Assembly (NCBI GenBank): GCA_035578155.1
Contig: JAPWDM010000001.1
Coordinates: forward strand, 87,991,576-88,055,575
From: Brachynemurus nebulosus
Taxonomy: Eukaryota; Arthropoda; Insecta; Neuroptera; Myrmeleontidae
Direction of reading: 5' to 3'
Length of the DNA: 64,000 nucleotides
Part shown: positions 33,266-45,288 of the stretch, in pieces
Layout: each line of letters opens with the position of its first letter
Position numbering within the stretch: the stretch's first letter is position 1
The notes under the pieces: model-generated
What the model saw: only the letters and a program-made list of their open reading frames with translations
What the model was told of the DNA's origin: nothing
The model's database searches: none
Made by a program: the position numbers and the translations under genes

Positions 33266-33267
<2 letters not shown>

Positions 33268-33519
33268 CACGTTTAATAATAAACCGAAATAAGTCAAAAT
33301 TTCAGAATTCTAACTTCTTGTAATAAACCTAACTAAAATAACTCAAAGAATAGGTACAATCCGATCGTCACGCTAAACATACAATAATTATACACTGAGA
33401 GTTGCTTTGTTTGGCGTGGCGATCAGATTGTACCTATTCTTTGAGCTATTTTAGTTAGGTTTATTACAAGAAATTAGAATTCTGAAATTTTGACTTAGTT
33501 CGGTTTATTATTAAACGTG

Positions 33520-33521
<2 letters not shown>
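33266..33521. mobile_element. 256-bp hairpin element inserted in a TA tract
   Basis: It starts CGCACGTTTAATAATAAACC and ends with the matching inverse, GGTTTATTATTAAACGTGCG apart from one base. Arms of about 110 bp pair nearly perfectly around a short centre near 33390. TA repeats border both sides (to 33265 and from 33522), so the target was TA. No coding sequence. Confidence 0.82.

Positions 33522-33598
<77 letters not shown>
33522..33598. repeat. (TA)n tract, right part
   Basis: About 38 TA units. With 32959-33265 it would have formed one tract before the hairpin element was inserted. Confidence 0.93.
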
Positions 33599-33603
<5 letters not shown>

Positions 33604-34062
33604 AGGTGCCCTACAATTATTTTGTTTTAATGAAAACAGAAAGCCCTAATTTTGAAATAAATAGTTTCTAAAATTCTAAATTGTAAAACTTGTTAAACGC
33701 CGAGTGATTTGGTGCCTTTTTGAACGTCCAGTATATTGTATTATATCGGCTATGTTCATATACGACTATGTTGCCTTGTGATCTAACGTGTGGTGAGTTT
33801 ACTTGTTTTGGTGCGCATTGATGTGCATTTATGTGCCCGCTTGTCAGTTAAAGATTTCTTTTTAAATTAAGTTGTTGTTTTGGCACAACCTTCAGGTTTT
33901 TTAATTGGCAATGGTAAGAAATTCAAAATTAATTAAAATTTAATATTTCTATTGTGGTTAAAAAAAAATAAAAAAAATAATGATAACATATTGTAAATTT
34001 TATTTAAATTTAATTTTGTTTGTTATTCAGAAATGTGTTTAAAATGCCATAGTGTTCTGTTG
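33599..34062. other. AT-rich DNA, nothing recognised
   Basis: No coding signal. TTTTTTAATTGGCAAnGG occurs here (about 33896) and again just after the pogo derivative (about 35085), a short direct repeat of unknown meaning. Confidence 0.3.
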
Positions 34063-34064
34063 TA

Positions 34065-35011
34065 GGGTAAGTGCGGGAGAGACGCCGCGTCGGGAGAGAT
34101 GCCGCAGTAGACATAGTTCGTCCGTTGATTGATAGATAGCGCTATTAATGGATTATATCTTTAAAATAAATTACTTATTTAAGTTGTATGTGGTAACATT
34201 TATGATTAGTCCATCAGTTTAGTAATTATCCAGCTTTTTATTATTGAAAAGTAAGTTTTTTAACATAATATTTTATCAAGCATTTAATTCGTTAGAATTT
34301 ATAATGTATATTTCATTGTTTTAATGAAAATTAATTTTATTATTAATTTAGGTATATTTTAAAAGTACTGTATAAAATTTTAGGTTGGAATTTCGCACTA
34401 TGCCTGCTATAGCAACATGCGACATCTATCCCAACAAAAAGGAGAGAGGCCGCATTTAAAGTTGGTATAGATGCCGCATCATATTACATGTTAGAATCAT
34501 AGACTTATACCTTAATTATGCAATTTTTTTGGACTGTAAATTATGTCATATAAATATGAAAGATCCATTAATGGATCAGGAAGAGCTCTCATATTAGTGA
34601 AGATAACGAAAATAATGATGATTGCCTGTGTATTGAATGTTTTGAAAAGTACTCAGAAACAAAAAAAAATCTGACTGGTTAAGATGTATAAAGTGCCAGA
34701 AATGGTTACATATGGCATGTATCATGTATGGAGATGTGTGTAAAATGCAAAATTTTTAATATGAACTATGCGGCGTCCCTCTTTCCTTGATGCGGCATCT
34801 CTCCCATAGGTGTGTGAGAGACGCCGCTTTGCAGGCTCTACAAAAATGTTAATTATAAATCGTTTATGACTCAAAATTTAAAATTATTTATAAATAATTT
34901 TAAAGAACAATGTTTACATTTATTGCGTAACAAATTTCAAATCAATTAAATGCATACTTTATGAATTATCAAGTGTTTTCAAAATGTGCGGCATCTCTCC
35001 CGCATTCACCC
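34065..35011 (+). mobile_element. Pogo-type deletion derivative with GCGGCATCTCTCC motifs
   Basis: It begins GGGTAAGTGCGGGAGAGACG and ends with the related inverse TCTCTCCCGCATTCACCC, with TA on both sides (34063-34064, 35012-35013). The motif GAGAGAnGCCGC or its inverse occurs at least seven times, concentrated near the ends (34074-34105, about 34440-34475, 34770-34820, 34987-35003). Most of a transposase is deleted, but a C-terminal zinc-finger coding stretch remains at 34596-34759. Confidence 0.8.
34596..34759 (+). pseudogene. Remnant of a pogo transposase C-terminal PHD-like finger
   Basis: The first frame reads SEDNENNDDCLCIECFEKYS; after a frameshift in an A-run the next reads DWLRCIKCQKWLHMAC. 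The pattern C-x(1-2)-C..., W-x-x-C-x2-C, W-x-H-x3-C matches the acidic tract and zinc finger at the C-terminus of the pogo/Tigger transposase at 63160-63273. The catalytic domain is gone. Confidence 0.65.
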
Positions 35012-35013
35012 TA

Positions 35014-36368
35014 AAAGAAAAAAAAGCTTTATGTTTCTTTGTTACATTTTTGTTTGTGCTTAATGAAATCTAATTGAATTCTTGTTTTTTAATTGGCAAA
35101 GGGATTTTCTAAGGATGGTATTTCTCGACAAGTTAAGTTGTTTTGTTAAAATGGACTGTTTTAGTGGATGCTTTCTGGAAAAATACAGATAATTCAACAC
35201 GTACTGATGGTATTCCGTCTGGCTAATTGGAATTCAAGTTTTAATCAAGAGCCCTGACCGTACTACTGTCAAATTTTCATGGAATTAGTTCAGATGTTAC
35301 AGCATCAAACATAAAATTTCACTACAATGACTCAGATAAGTGAATTCTGATTTTGCCAATTTCTTTGTTCTGTGATAGCTTTCATATGGGTGATCATTGG
35401 ACTACTTGTGTAAACATGTTCTAGTCGTCTTGAAATCTTAGCTGAATCACTTTATAACCTACTAAATGAACAATTTTTAATCAGAAACATAATTTTCAAT
35501 CTAAAACTAATTTTAATTGTAAATTAATTTAACACTGTCTTCTTTTTTTATTCATACTGGCATTATTTTTATACTGACTTTCTTTTTTGTTTGGCTAATA
35601 TTTGCTACAAAATACTTGCTATATTTTCTCAGTAAATTTGCTGTTTTCTATATTTTCTGGACCTTGGTTGATTCTCGTTACGTTTTTGCAAGGCTATCTA
35701 ATTATCTTTTTTTTACTTTTTGTTGGTTTTTCATAAAATTTACTTATGTGCTAACTGTCGGTCAAGTCTTAACCGGCCATGAATGTAAATTAACTACTTG
35801 CGTACTTTTTTTAAATTCTTTTTGTAATGATTTATCTTGTACGTTACATAAAATTGGCTAATCCCGCATGTGCTTATCTTTTATATTTTTATTAATTTTT
35901 TTTTCGATACGTTTACACTGTGATCTAGCAAATTTTGTGTCAACTAGTAAATTTCATGAATGTTAACTATTTAATTTTGTTTATTTACTTTCTCTAGTCA
36001 AACAACAAAATTTAAAAATCAAATTTATTAACGGTTTCAAAAGTCCAAAACAATTTTATTTATGGCTGTGACCTGACTGATTAATTGTTAAATATAATAA
36101 GTATCTACAAAAAAGGTGCTTCCATTTGTGACACGATTTTGAATCGTAATCTATATGAATATGGTTATTAGCGGAACCAGATGTAGCAATTTTGTATGTA
36201 TAGAAACAAAATGGCGACAATTTTAAAAAAAAAATTCTGAAATTTTACCATTTTTTTACCATTTTACCATTCAAATGTTTATAAAATGGCCATATTTTAT
36301 TCAAAAAATCTGGTTGTGGGTTAGCCAATAGGGAAATATGTTGTAAATATTCTGTCCAAATTTGAGCT
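35014..36368. other. AT-rich DNA, one coding-like patch
   Basis: At about 35175-35345 the composition becomes more balanced and one frame reads NTDNSTRTDGIPSG before stops, possibly an old gene fragment. No family was recognised. The frame at 35616-35861 is hydrophobic and AT-driven and is not supported as a gene. Confidence 0.28.
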
Positions 36369-37701
36369 AATTTGGATAGTGATGAGCAAATGCAAGACCA
36401 AGACCAAGACTACCAAATCTTGGTCTTGGTCTTGTTCTTGCATTAAGAATCTTGGTCTTGGTCTTGCTAGAGCGGATTGAGTCTTGGTTTTGGTCTTGGT
36501 CTTGCAGAATGCAGTCTTGGTCTTGGTCTTGGTATTGCTAAAAAATCTTGCACTTTCTTGCATTTTTTTTTTATTAGCGAATTTTTGAATCGAAATTTCA
36601 ACTATCACAGCCACTGTCATGGTGCGTTTTGATAATTTACCGCAACACAGTGTCAAGCTCGGCTCTATGCTAGAAGTTTGTTTTGAGGTCTCTAGGGGCA
36701 GCAAAATTTGGAATTTGAAGTTTTTTCTTTTTTTGCTCGTCATTAATTTTTTGGTAGGAAAAAAGAGCAATAATAACCCACAATTTCGCTCTTAAAATTA
36801 AAATCATTTAGGAAAAAAGTGAAAAAGTAATTAAGACATTTTTTTGGGAAAAGGCAGGGGCGGCAATTTTTCGGTGTCACTTATAAGGAAAGGTATCCAA
36901 CTGTATCTCTCAAAAATTTTTGAAACTGTGGTGGATTGTAGATCTCATTAAAACTAATCATGAGCCATATTTCGTTCGTGCCCATAAGCGGTTTAAGGGG
37001 CTGAAACTCACCCCTGAAAATTTGAGTTTTTTCAATTTTCTTAAATAACTTGGAAATGGTAAGAGCTTTGGTAAGGAAGCTATATATATTTGTAAATGAC
37101 ACTTGAAGATCTTTATTATGATACCAAAATTAAACTTATAAAATCATTGGAGTTTCATCCCCCACCCCCACCCCTAATTTTATCAGGTATTTTTTGGTAA
37201 AAGAGGAGACTGTTATGTGTAAATAAAAGAATTTTTAATTAATATATTTTACATCACTTCAGTTTATTTCTTGTTGCATAAATACACCCTTTGCTAATAT
37301 TAACTTGGGAAAAATTTTAACTTTCTGATTTAATAATGAGGAAAAATATTGTCAAACAATCTCGTATTTTAGTAATAAATTGTTACAAACTTACGATATA
37401 CTTTAAAATACATCATACAACACATAATTATACCCACCCCCATGCTTTACTGGCACCTATACAAATCTTATTTACTTATTTATTTATTTTTATTTATCTA
37501 TACAATTGTCAATATTTTAATCTCTGGATGGAGGCGACTCTGGAAACAATTCATCAGATTATTTTCGGATAATGTAATTTTAAATGAGTGTATGATGTTG
37601 ATTTACATCGTCGTAACAATATTCTAAAACTTCAATCTCTAGCTCACAATCAGTTTTCGTCGCCTAGTTTTTAAAATTGGTTTAAGTATGGATGATATAA
37701 A

Positions 37702-37863
37702 AGTGGATATATTGACCAACGACCAGAAAGTTTTGAAAATTCTGTAACATATTGCTTTCCCAAAGAAGAAAGAGAAACACCAAAGTGTAGTGCATGTGGT
37801 AAACCGGCTTTTATAAGATTGGATCCACATGAAATATCCATTGCACTCATTGCGTTCATATAA
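37702..37863 (+). pseudogene. Open coding remnant inside the hAT element
   Basis: A 53-residue stretch in good coding composition (SGYIDQRPESFENSVTY, then KCSACGKPAFIRL, then HEISIALIAFI) ends at TAA 37861-37863. The CSAC pair could be half of a zinc-binding site. The frame is closed upstream, so this may be a terminal exon of the element's former gene. No family recognised. Confidence 0.35.
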
Positions 37864-38584
37864 AAATAATAATTTTTTTCACTATGTATACGTATAATTA
37901 TTGTAATGCTTCTAACGACTATTGACTAATCAGTAAGATATTTAACACTAAAACGAAATATACAAGAAGTCGAGAATATATCAGAAAATGAACTAGTGCC
38001 TTTTTTATTGACGAATTTATCTAAAGATGAGAAGGGTAATCGCCCAGGGCGACTTCCCATTATCTTGTTATGTGAAATTGTATGTATTTTATGAGACTAA
38101 AAGTTCAAAATAGTAAATTTCCGGAAGTTCCAATCAGAGTTATGTCAAATTTTATATATATTCTTCAGTTATTTTTCTTTTTTATTTAAAAAAAAAGAGA
38201 TTGGCCATAAATCTAGTTTTTTTTCAATGGAAAGTCTCCATAAATTATATTAAAAACTGAAACTGACCTACAGTAATAAAAAAATAAATATTATGTGACA
38301 AAAAGAAATTGAACAATCATAAAGGATTACTTGAAAAAATAATCATAAAATAATAAAATGTCGTCCTGCATATTTGTGCCAGTTTGCTTGGAATGTTAAT
38401 ATATGTGCGAAATTCTCTTAATGTGTAGATATTTAAAAAAAAAAATTTTTTGTTAACCTCTTCTCGCTTGACCGTTCTTATATTCTATCTATCTACATAT
38501 TTTATTTAAGCTGTCTGTTTATGTTTCAAATTTTAGGGTGTCAACAATCCATCATAAATTAGTTTCCTGGTTTTTACTGACTAT

Positions 38585-38960
38585 ACACATAACCTTCGAT
38601 TCCATGTTTCCGAGTCTACCGACATAACAAAGACATTGTAATCATCTTTGTGACATAAAAATTTTTTCTTTCAAAAATCAGAAATTTTACTCTTTACGGT
38701 TCCTAAAAAAATTTTGCCTTGTGGCTGTCTCTTTGTCCACCTGAGTATTCGTAAAACCTTCCAACGCGTAACTTCGGAACTATTCGACTAATTTCGATGA
38801 AATTTTCAGGGCTTTAGTTAGTTCCAAATGAATTTCTATTAAACGTGGTAAAATCTATTATTATTATTAAAAGTCGTAAAACCTATTAAACGCCGTTATT
38901 TTACTTATTATTCGACCAAAAGATTTTATAAAGGTAGTTGAAAGCATTATATTGATTTAT
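38585..38960 (+). repeat. Dispersed repeat, copy 2 (within the hAT element)
   Basis: Homologous to 30690-31260: shared blocks are nAnTAACTTCnGAACTATTCGA and TTTCGATGAAATTTTCAG. Its position inside the hAT element shows that the repeat was captured by it or inserted in it. Confidence 0.45.
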
Positions 38961-39270
38961 GACAGCATCACACATTTTTAATTGCAAGTATTTAATTCGA
39001 ATTTTTAAAGAAACAATTTTTAATATTGCTTTAAAAAGTTTCAGTATTAATTATACTTTCAAATTATTTAAATAGTTTAGCAAGAGTCTTGCTTTTTTCT
39101 TGCTTTTGTCTTGGTCTTGCTCACGCGAGTCTTGGTCTTGGTCTTGCAATCATACTTATGGTCTTGGTCTTGGTCTTGGTCTTGCTATACATAGTCTTGG
39201 TCTTGGTCTTGGTCTTGGTCTTGCAAAAAATGCAAGACCAAGACTAATTTTGCTCAGCACTAAATTTGGA

Positions 39271-40240
39271 TGAATAGATTTAGTGTAATCTTGACACAGG
39301 TGTCGAAAAAAATCATTTCGAGAAAAACGCGTTTAAAGTGACTTCTGATAAGTATAGCTATAAAAAAAGTGCAAAAACAAAAAATCGATTTTTTGAAATT
39401 TTTGGACTGGTGAGCCCCCTTAAGTGAATATTATTATTCGATTTCTTTTTTTCAATCCATATATTATAATAAATCAGCTACTTTTATGTGAATTTTAAAA
39501 AAATCCCAATGTCCTTTACAGGATAAAAATTTTAATTTGTATGTCATTAGAAGGCTCATCAGGTATATGAGCTCCATTATATACGTATTAGTGTGTGAAC
39601 TCTGAACCTTAGACTACTTCTTAAAGAAAATATTACCAAAGCTAATAATAAAAAGCTCAGGATAAAAAATAATCTACATTGAAATCTTATTATGTGTCAG
39701 TTTATCCCTTCAGAAAGTAAGGATAAAATTATAGTACCTATTAATTCGCAGTATAATGGTTCAACCACTCTGGTGTAATTACAAAAAATTTTATGCTCCA
39801 ACAGAATAATATCTTGAAAAAAAGAGCAGTAATTTAATATTAATTCTAAGTCAATCAATAACTAATCTGAAGAAAATCAATATAAATAATTTATGAAATA
39901 GTAGCTCATTTCTCACGAGAACCTTCAATCAATATAAAGATTACACTATATATTATTTCAAGCCCGTTCAAGGGATATCTCAATATAATTTTTATTGAAA
40001 TTATTTCAGTAGTTTTGATATTAATTTATATCATAGTAATACATCACAGGAACCTTCTAACGGGATATTAATTATCCCATTAGTTATTAAATAGTATGTT
40101 ATACACTAAGGGACTAAAGTGTGAGCTTTAATCCCGAGTGTAAAGTTTGTTGCCAGAGGCACAAAAAACACTTTAGTCCTGTGGTGTAGTTATATACTAT
40201 TTTTTTCAATTCCGGATACTTTAAAATTATAAAAATTAGA
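39271..40240. other. AT-rich DNA with short inverted words
   Basis: No gene seen. At 40094-40200 the words TATACACTAAGGGACTAAAGTG and CACTTTAGTCCTGTGGTGTA form an imperfect hairpin and could be a very short MITE. Related TTTTAGTCCnnnGG words recur near 41970 and 42035. Confidence 0.35.
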
Positions 40241-40249
40241 AAAATGGCT

Positions 40250-41740
40250 TAGGTTTAATTGAGCAGCAAGATAAATACAAATTGATCAGCAGAAAAGGAA
40301 AATTGAGCAGCAGAATAAATAAATACGGCCAGCTTTAAATGTCTATAGGGTCAGCTCGTAAACTATTTGAGCGTCAAGTAATACAAATGGTCTGCTAAAA
40401 AAATTAACGAGCAGCATTTAATATTTTTTTAGTCTGCTGTAAAAAAGTTTGAACATCAAAAATATACATGACAATCACACTATTAGTTATATAAAGAGGT
40501 AAAATTTGTGACTTGTCGGTTTGTAAAGTAATCTCGAGAACTACCGAACCGATTTTAAAAATTTTTTCACTGGTAGATAGGTAATATTGTCGGTTCCCGC
40601 ATAGACCACATTTAAAATTGGTTAAAGTTGTACCGTGGGATCCTAGGGCCCTAAAAAGACTCAAAATAAACGGTTGGACAGATCGTTACAATTTTTTTTT
40701 TTCACAAGTAATATTGAGAGATTCCCGAAAAAATTAACGTTAGGTATATGAAAATTGATCCTTAAAGTCCTAGGGTCTCAAAAAGAACTCAAATAAGTGG
40801 CCGGACAGATCTTGATTAAATTTTTACACAAACAGTATTCAGATACTGAAAAAAAATTAACGTGAGATTATAATTACCCTGTAGTGCCCAGGATATCCAA
40901 AAAGGACTCAAAATAAACGACTGAATGAATCTTGGCCAAATTCTGTTCAAACAGCACCGATAACTTGAGAAAAATGTGCGTGAGACGAAAATCATCCTCT
41001 AGGGTTCCAGGAGCCTACAAAACGCAAAAAATAAATGGATGGACGGATCTTGATCAAATTTGGTTAAAATAGTACTGTGATCCTGTAAAAATGAACATGA
41101 GGTTAAAATTGTCCCCTAGGATCTTGGGGACCCACAAAAAGCCAAATATAAACGGCTGGACAAATCTTGACCAAATTTTGTTCAAATATTACTAAGTCTT
41201 GGAAATAAATTAACACGATTTTAGAAATTTTCTTCAGAGCTTTGGGACCTCAAAAAGGATCAGAAATACAACTTCTTTTAGATGTTAAATTAAGACGTTC
41301 AAATAATTATACGCGAGTGAAACCGCTAGTAAGTTTATATTTTAAAACCTTAAATATAAAAGAATACAAAAAAATATGATTTCCTACAAAATCAATTAAA
41401 ACAACATTTTACAATTAAAACAATATATTCAAAATACATACATATAAATTCCATTAAAATCAACAATATAAGTAACGGACATAATATCTTCCTATTTGAA
41501 TTTTGTTATTTACTTATAGCACTAATCTCGCTTAAGAAAATATAATTATAGAAAAAATATTACACTTAAATATTTATTGAATAATAAGCGTTCCCTTTAT
41601 ACGCGATATTTCCCGAAATAGGATCCAGTATCTAATTTTTAATTACGTTTCTCAAACCTATGTTAAAATGCATGTAACATGTATTTCTTCTGTTTTGATT
41701 TTGCTGATCAATAAATTAAACTGCTGCTCAAATAATTTAT
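40250..41740. repeat. Probable non-autonomous element with GAGCAGCAG ends
   Basis: TTGAGCAGCAgGATAAAT-type words occur at about 40257-40315, and the inverse CTGCTGCTCAAATAATTTAT lies at about 41717-41736. The tandem array at 40548-41270 lies inside. The borders are approximate and no duplication was identified. ACGCGAGTGAAACCGCTAGTA near 41308-41330 resembles the CTAGTA end of the repeat at 10940-11325, so the array may be a separate Helitron-like insert (about 40488-41330). Confidence 0.4.
40548..41270. repeat. Tandem repeat, period about 117-128 bp, about six units
   Basis: The phrase GGnCnGATCTTGATCAAATTTT (or variant) recurs at about 40676, 40804, 40921, 41041 and 41158, preceded by a more diverged unit at 40548. 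Each unit contains a start like TTAACGTGAG, then ATTGTCCCCTAGG, then AAAAAGnACTCAAAATAAACGG. Units have diverged substantially, so the array is old. Confidence 0.7.
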
Positions 41741-42055
41741 TCCCCCCAAAAATTACTTAAATTTAATGCCATTCAAATTGTACGTAATAATATTCCATCA
41801 AGTATACTTTGGACAAATCAATCGAACTGTACAATACAATATAACTGTTTGTCTTTATCTACAAGTTTGAATTTGTTTATTATTTTCAATTACCTAGCTA
41901 CGCTATTTAATTTGAGTTAAATTTCTGTAAATTGTGCTTGCTGACTGGTTTGAAAGCGGAAGAAAAATATTTTTTTAGTCCTTTGGAACTAAAAGTGAAT
42001 TTTTTACTCCCTATTTTGAGAAACTAAATCATGTCTTTTAGTCCCAGAGTTGTTT

Positions 42056-42697
42056 TTAGGACTCTACCTCGTCCATTGACTGCATAACAGACTCCGGTTC
42101 AAGATCACATGCGACCGCATTTCGTATTCCCCCAGAACGGCATCGTGTTCGACATTTATCGATTCCGAACTTCATGCAGAGGTCTCCCGAAACCTCTTTG
42201 GAAAGTCCCAGCAGCTGCTGTAATTGATGTTTAGTAGCTGCATAGATCTTTATATCATGTGAAATGGTACGGCGCGAATTCGTTTGTATTCCTACATTGT
42301 AACCGTATTTGGTTTCATTTAACAGGCGAAAAAGTGGATTTATAGCGAGATAAAACCATAATGGACTCAATGAGCCGCCTTAGAATATGCCGCGTCTTAC
42401 TTGATTAAGATCGCTTGTTGTTTTTTCGTTACCAATACTTAAATGTAAGGTCGTTCGCCAGTCGGACATGATCGTTCCAAGGAAGTTCACGATACTTGGG
42501 TGAATTTTGTACAGCTCCAATACTCTCCGCAACCAGAAGTGCGGCACCGAATCAAATGCCTTTTTGTAATCAATAAACGCTGTGTACAGATTCCGTTGTC
42601 TGCCTTTCGCTTGTTCCAGTACTACGGAGTCAATCAGAAGGAGTCAATCTTTGCAACCTTGTGACCTCTTTCGACATCCCTTTTGTTCTTCTGTCAA
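42056..42697 (-). pseudogene. Reverse-transcriptase core of the split LINE (3' half)
   Basis: From the insertion point the frame encodes TEEQKGCRKRSQGCKD, then a VVLEQA helix and FIDYKKAFDS with the palm aspartate. After a stop or shift it reads SPLWFYLAINPLFRLLNETKYGYNVG, DIKIYAATKHQLQQLLGLSK and CMKFGIDKCRT. The metal-binding YxDD is missing, so the enzyme would be dead even without the insertion. Confidence 0.72.
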
Positions 42698-43058
42698 TAT
42701 GGACCTATTTCATGTCAATTCAACACACCCATTTTATCACACCACCTCAGATTTTCTTAAAATTCGGTATACTCATACTAGGTACTAAGACTAAGAAAAG
42801 TGCCAATTTTTAAATTTTTATCTGAAACCGCTTACGAGATATAGCTCTGTAAAATTTCCAAAAACTAGTAAAAAAACGCGAACGTTCATTTTTAAATCGC
42901 TCTAAAAGCTGTTTTAATTTAGCTAGAAAGCTGTGAGAGGTGTCATTTTGTAGCATTTTAAATGCTCTTTCAAATGATACACAACATGATAAGGGTGTTA
43001 ATGAAAATATTTTTTTCAAAATCCATCTAGACTGATTTATCTTTTTTTGCAAAAAGTA

Positions 43059-44413
43059 GGGTAGATCGGAATTTGTTTGCACAGTTATTGGTTTTCGATT
43101 ATTCTAATTTTTTGTACTGCAGCTGTTTACATATTTTTTATACTCAATTATAACTTGATTGTTAAGCTTCATTTTGGCACCTATGGGAAGCTTTCAACTA
43201 TTATACCTTTTTAGATATTTAACTTATTTTTGAGTGATGTAACTTGTGTAAACAGGTACAGGTACTGTTTACACAGTACCTGGGCTAAGTTTACACATCT
43301 TACCCCAGGTACAGAACTTACCACAGTACCTATGGTAAGTTTACAACTTCAAATTCAATTACTAAAGAGTATAAAATAACGACAAATTGACAATTGATAT
43401 ACAAATTAGTATGAAATAATGAGTAGGATCTACAAATCGGCTAGAATGTCACATTCAAAATTGCTTACATAGTTCACGCATACAAGAAAAATTGAATCAG
43501 TTTCAATAAGCCTACAGTTATTAAGTAAGTGTTCATCTCTTACTCTTACACTATATGCATTGTATCCAATATGCAGCAGGTTTAGAATTTTTGAATCGTT
43601 TCAAGCAGAATATACAAGCACAGTTCTCATCGTCATTTTCGTTATCCGATTCACATGAAGCGTCATCTTTGGGATTTATAATTTTTGCTTTTTTTCTATT
43701 TTTGTCTTTTCAGACAAAACAACTTTTTATTTCGTTTTCTTTTCTGATTCTTGAAAATATCTTTCTTTACCTTTTCTTCCTACCATACTAGTTCTTTTTC
43801 TTGGATCTGTTTTCTCAAATAGTCACACATCTTGTAGAGTTGGAAAAAACGTAATACCAGATGTTTCAGCGATGGATTGTCCAGAAGACTAGATTGACAC
43901 ACGTTTAGAAATTGATAGCATGCCCAGAAGATGAGATGCTGCGGAAGCAGACGGAGCACATACGGAAAGAAGCGTTGATGAATCAACAAATCAAACGCGA
44001 TTTAAAGACTGTGTAAACATACCTCATACGCCTTGTGTAAACTTGCCTCTTCAGCATATTTTCAACAAAATGTAATCTATAGATTTTTGTATTGAAATTG
44101 ACATTTTAATCACATTAAAATAACCGTAAAAGAATGGCCTAACAAGATAATCAATTATGAATTGTAAAGATCTAATAGTATAATTATTAGTAACACCAAC
44201 ATAGAGGTCTAAAAATTTACTCACTTCAATAAAAATCACAAATTCTGCTCTATGTTGTTTGTTACTAATATCACTGGTTCCAAACTGACACGATTGCAAA
44301 TGAGAGTCTCGGTAATTCATTTGACCTTGCAAGTGCTGCTCTCCGACTAATGGTTTGCGAACTATAAGCACTGTGTAAACTTGCCCCTGTACCAAACTTG
44401 CCTCGGTCTACCC
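43059..44413 (-). mobile_element. Pogo-type deletion derivative in the left arm
   Basis: It begins GGGTAGATCGGAATTTG and ends with the related inverse CTTGCCTCGGTCTACCC, with TA flanks (43057-43058, 44414-44415). The opposite arm has the uninterrupted site AAAAAGTACATAATTT at the corresponding place, with one TA. The words TGTGTAAAC / GTTTACACA plus TTGCC or GGTAAG occur at least eight times near both ends (43250-43345, 44010-44050, 44365-44400). A C-terminal zinc-finger coding remnant lies at 43430-43676 on the minus strand. Confidence 0.82.
43430..43676 (-). pseudogene. Remnant of a pogo transposase C-terminal PHD-like finger
   Basis: On the minus strand one frame reads an acidic run (SCESDNENDDENCACIFC), then RFKNSKPAAYWIQC. 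After a stop and a shift, EHLLNNCRLIETDSIFLVC continues to a TAG at 43432-43430. The spacing of cysteines and the W-x-Q-C match the finger of the transposase at 63160-63273. Only this C-terminal part remains. Confidence 0.6.
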
Positions 44414-45090
44414 TATATAATTTAAAATTCTAAAAATATCTGTATAAATACTTAGTACTGCTCTGAATCATATAGAAAAATATGAATGTGAGGTCTTAAT
44501 GAGTTCATTGTTAAAAAAAATATTTCTGTTGCTGGTTTTCCACTATTACCCAATTTTGTCAAGACAATGTATCTTTAATACTCAGGTGTCAGGTAATTTT
44601 TATTCGACATTTTCCCAAAAGGTACATTGTCTAAAATATTCCAAATATGCCAATAAAAAGTGAATACCATTGTAAAATAATTGGAAATATATTATATAAC
44701 TGAAAAAACTTCCTGAACCTTTGCCTTCGTGAGGAAGATTTTAACATAAAAGCTGAGTGGCACTTTTTAGCACATGGAAAAGGACCATGCGATGAAGTAG
44801 GTGGTTCTATTAAGATTAGCACCTTGTGCTAATTTGCAAAGCCTATTATGACAACCAAATCTAAACCCCACAAGACCTCTTTGAGTGGGCAGGTCCTTTC
44901 CCATGTGCTGTTGCTAAAAAGTGCCACTCAGCTTTTATGTTAAAATCTTCCTCACGATGGCAAAGGTTCAGGAAGTTTTTCCAATTATATATTTCCAATT
45001 ATTTTACAATAGTATTCACTTTTATAGGCATATTTGGAATGTTTTAGACTATTTGCCTTTTGAAAAAATGTCGAATAAAAATTACCTGAG

Positions 45091-45288
45091 CAGGGCCGTA
45101 ACTAGGTATTCAGGAGCCCCGGGGCAGAAAGTACATTGGGCGCCGCGCCCTGGCAAAAAAAGCGGCGACCTTATTGAACATTAATTTGTCAATAAATTTA
45201 GAAATTTGGAGGCTCTTGGGGGCCCCCGTGTATTCTCTTGGGGGCCCCCATTGGCCGGGAGCTCCAGCGCAATGCCCCGGCGGCCCTG
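45091..45288. mobile_element. 198-bp hAT MITE in the right arm
   Basis: It begins CAGGGCCGTAACTAGG and ends GCCCCGGCGGCCCTG. The flanking 8-mers are identical: TACCTGAG at 45083-45090 and 45289-45296. The opposite arm (about 44581-44596, reversed) shows the same target without the insert. The interior is GC-rich (GGGGCCCCC runs) and non-coding. It is related to the element at 11409-11738. Confidence 0.9.

Larger units (their letters stand above)
36377..39262. mobile_element. hAT-type element with TCTTGG-rich ends
   Basis: The left end TAGTGATGAGCAAA and the right end TTTTGCTCAGCACTA form an inverted repeat. Both are flanked by AATTTGGA (36369-36376 and 39263-39270), an exact 8-bp duplication. 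Both subterminal zones are dense arrays of CTTGGT / ACCAAG (about 36390-36560 and 39085-39245). The 2.9-kb interior holds a decayed coding stretch at 37702-37863 and an older dispersed repeat (38585-38960). No hAT transposase DDE or hATC region is recognisable, so it is probably non-autonomous. Confidence 0.85.

Noticed and set aside
40548..41270. Regularly spaced repeats resembling a CRISPR array
   Set aside because: Units are 117-128 bp, diverged and contiguous without unique spacers, in a eukaryotic context.
43780..43989. 69-codon minus-strand frame inside the pogo derivative
   Set aside because: It is in a different frame from the finger remnant and has no transposase motif.
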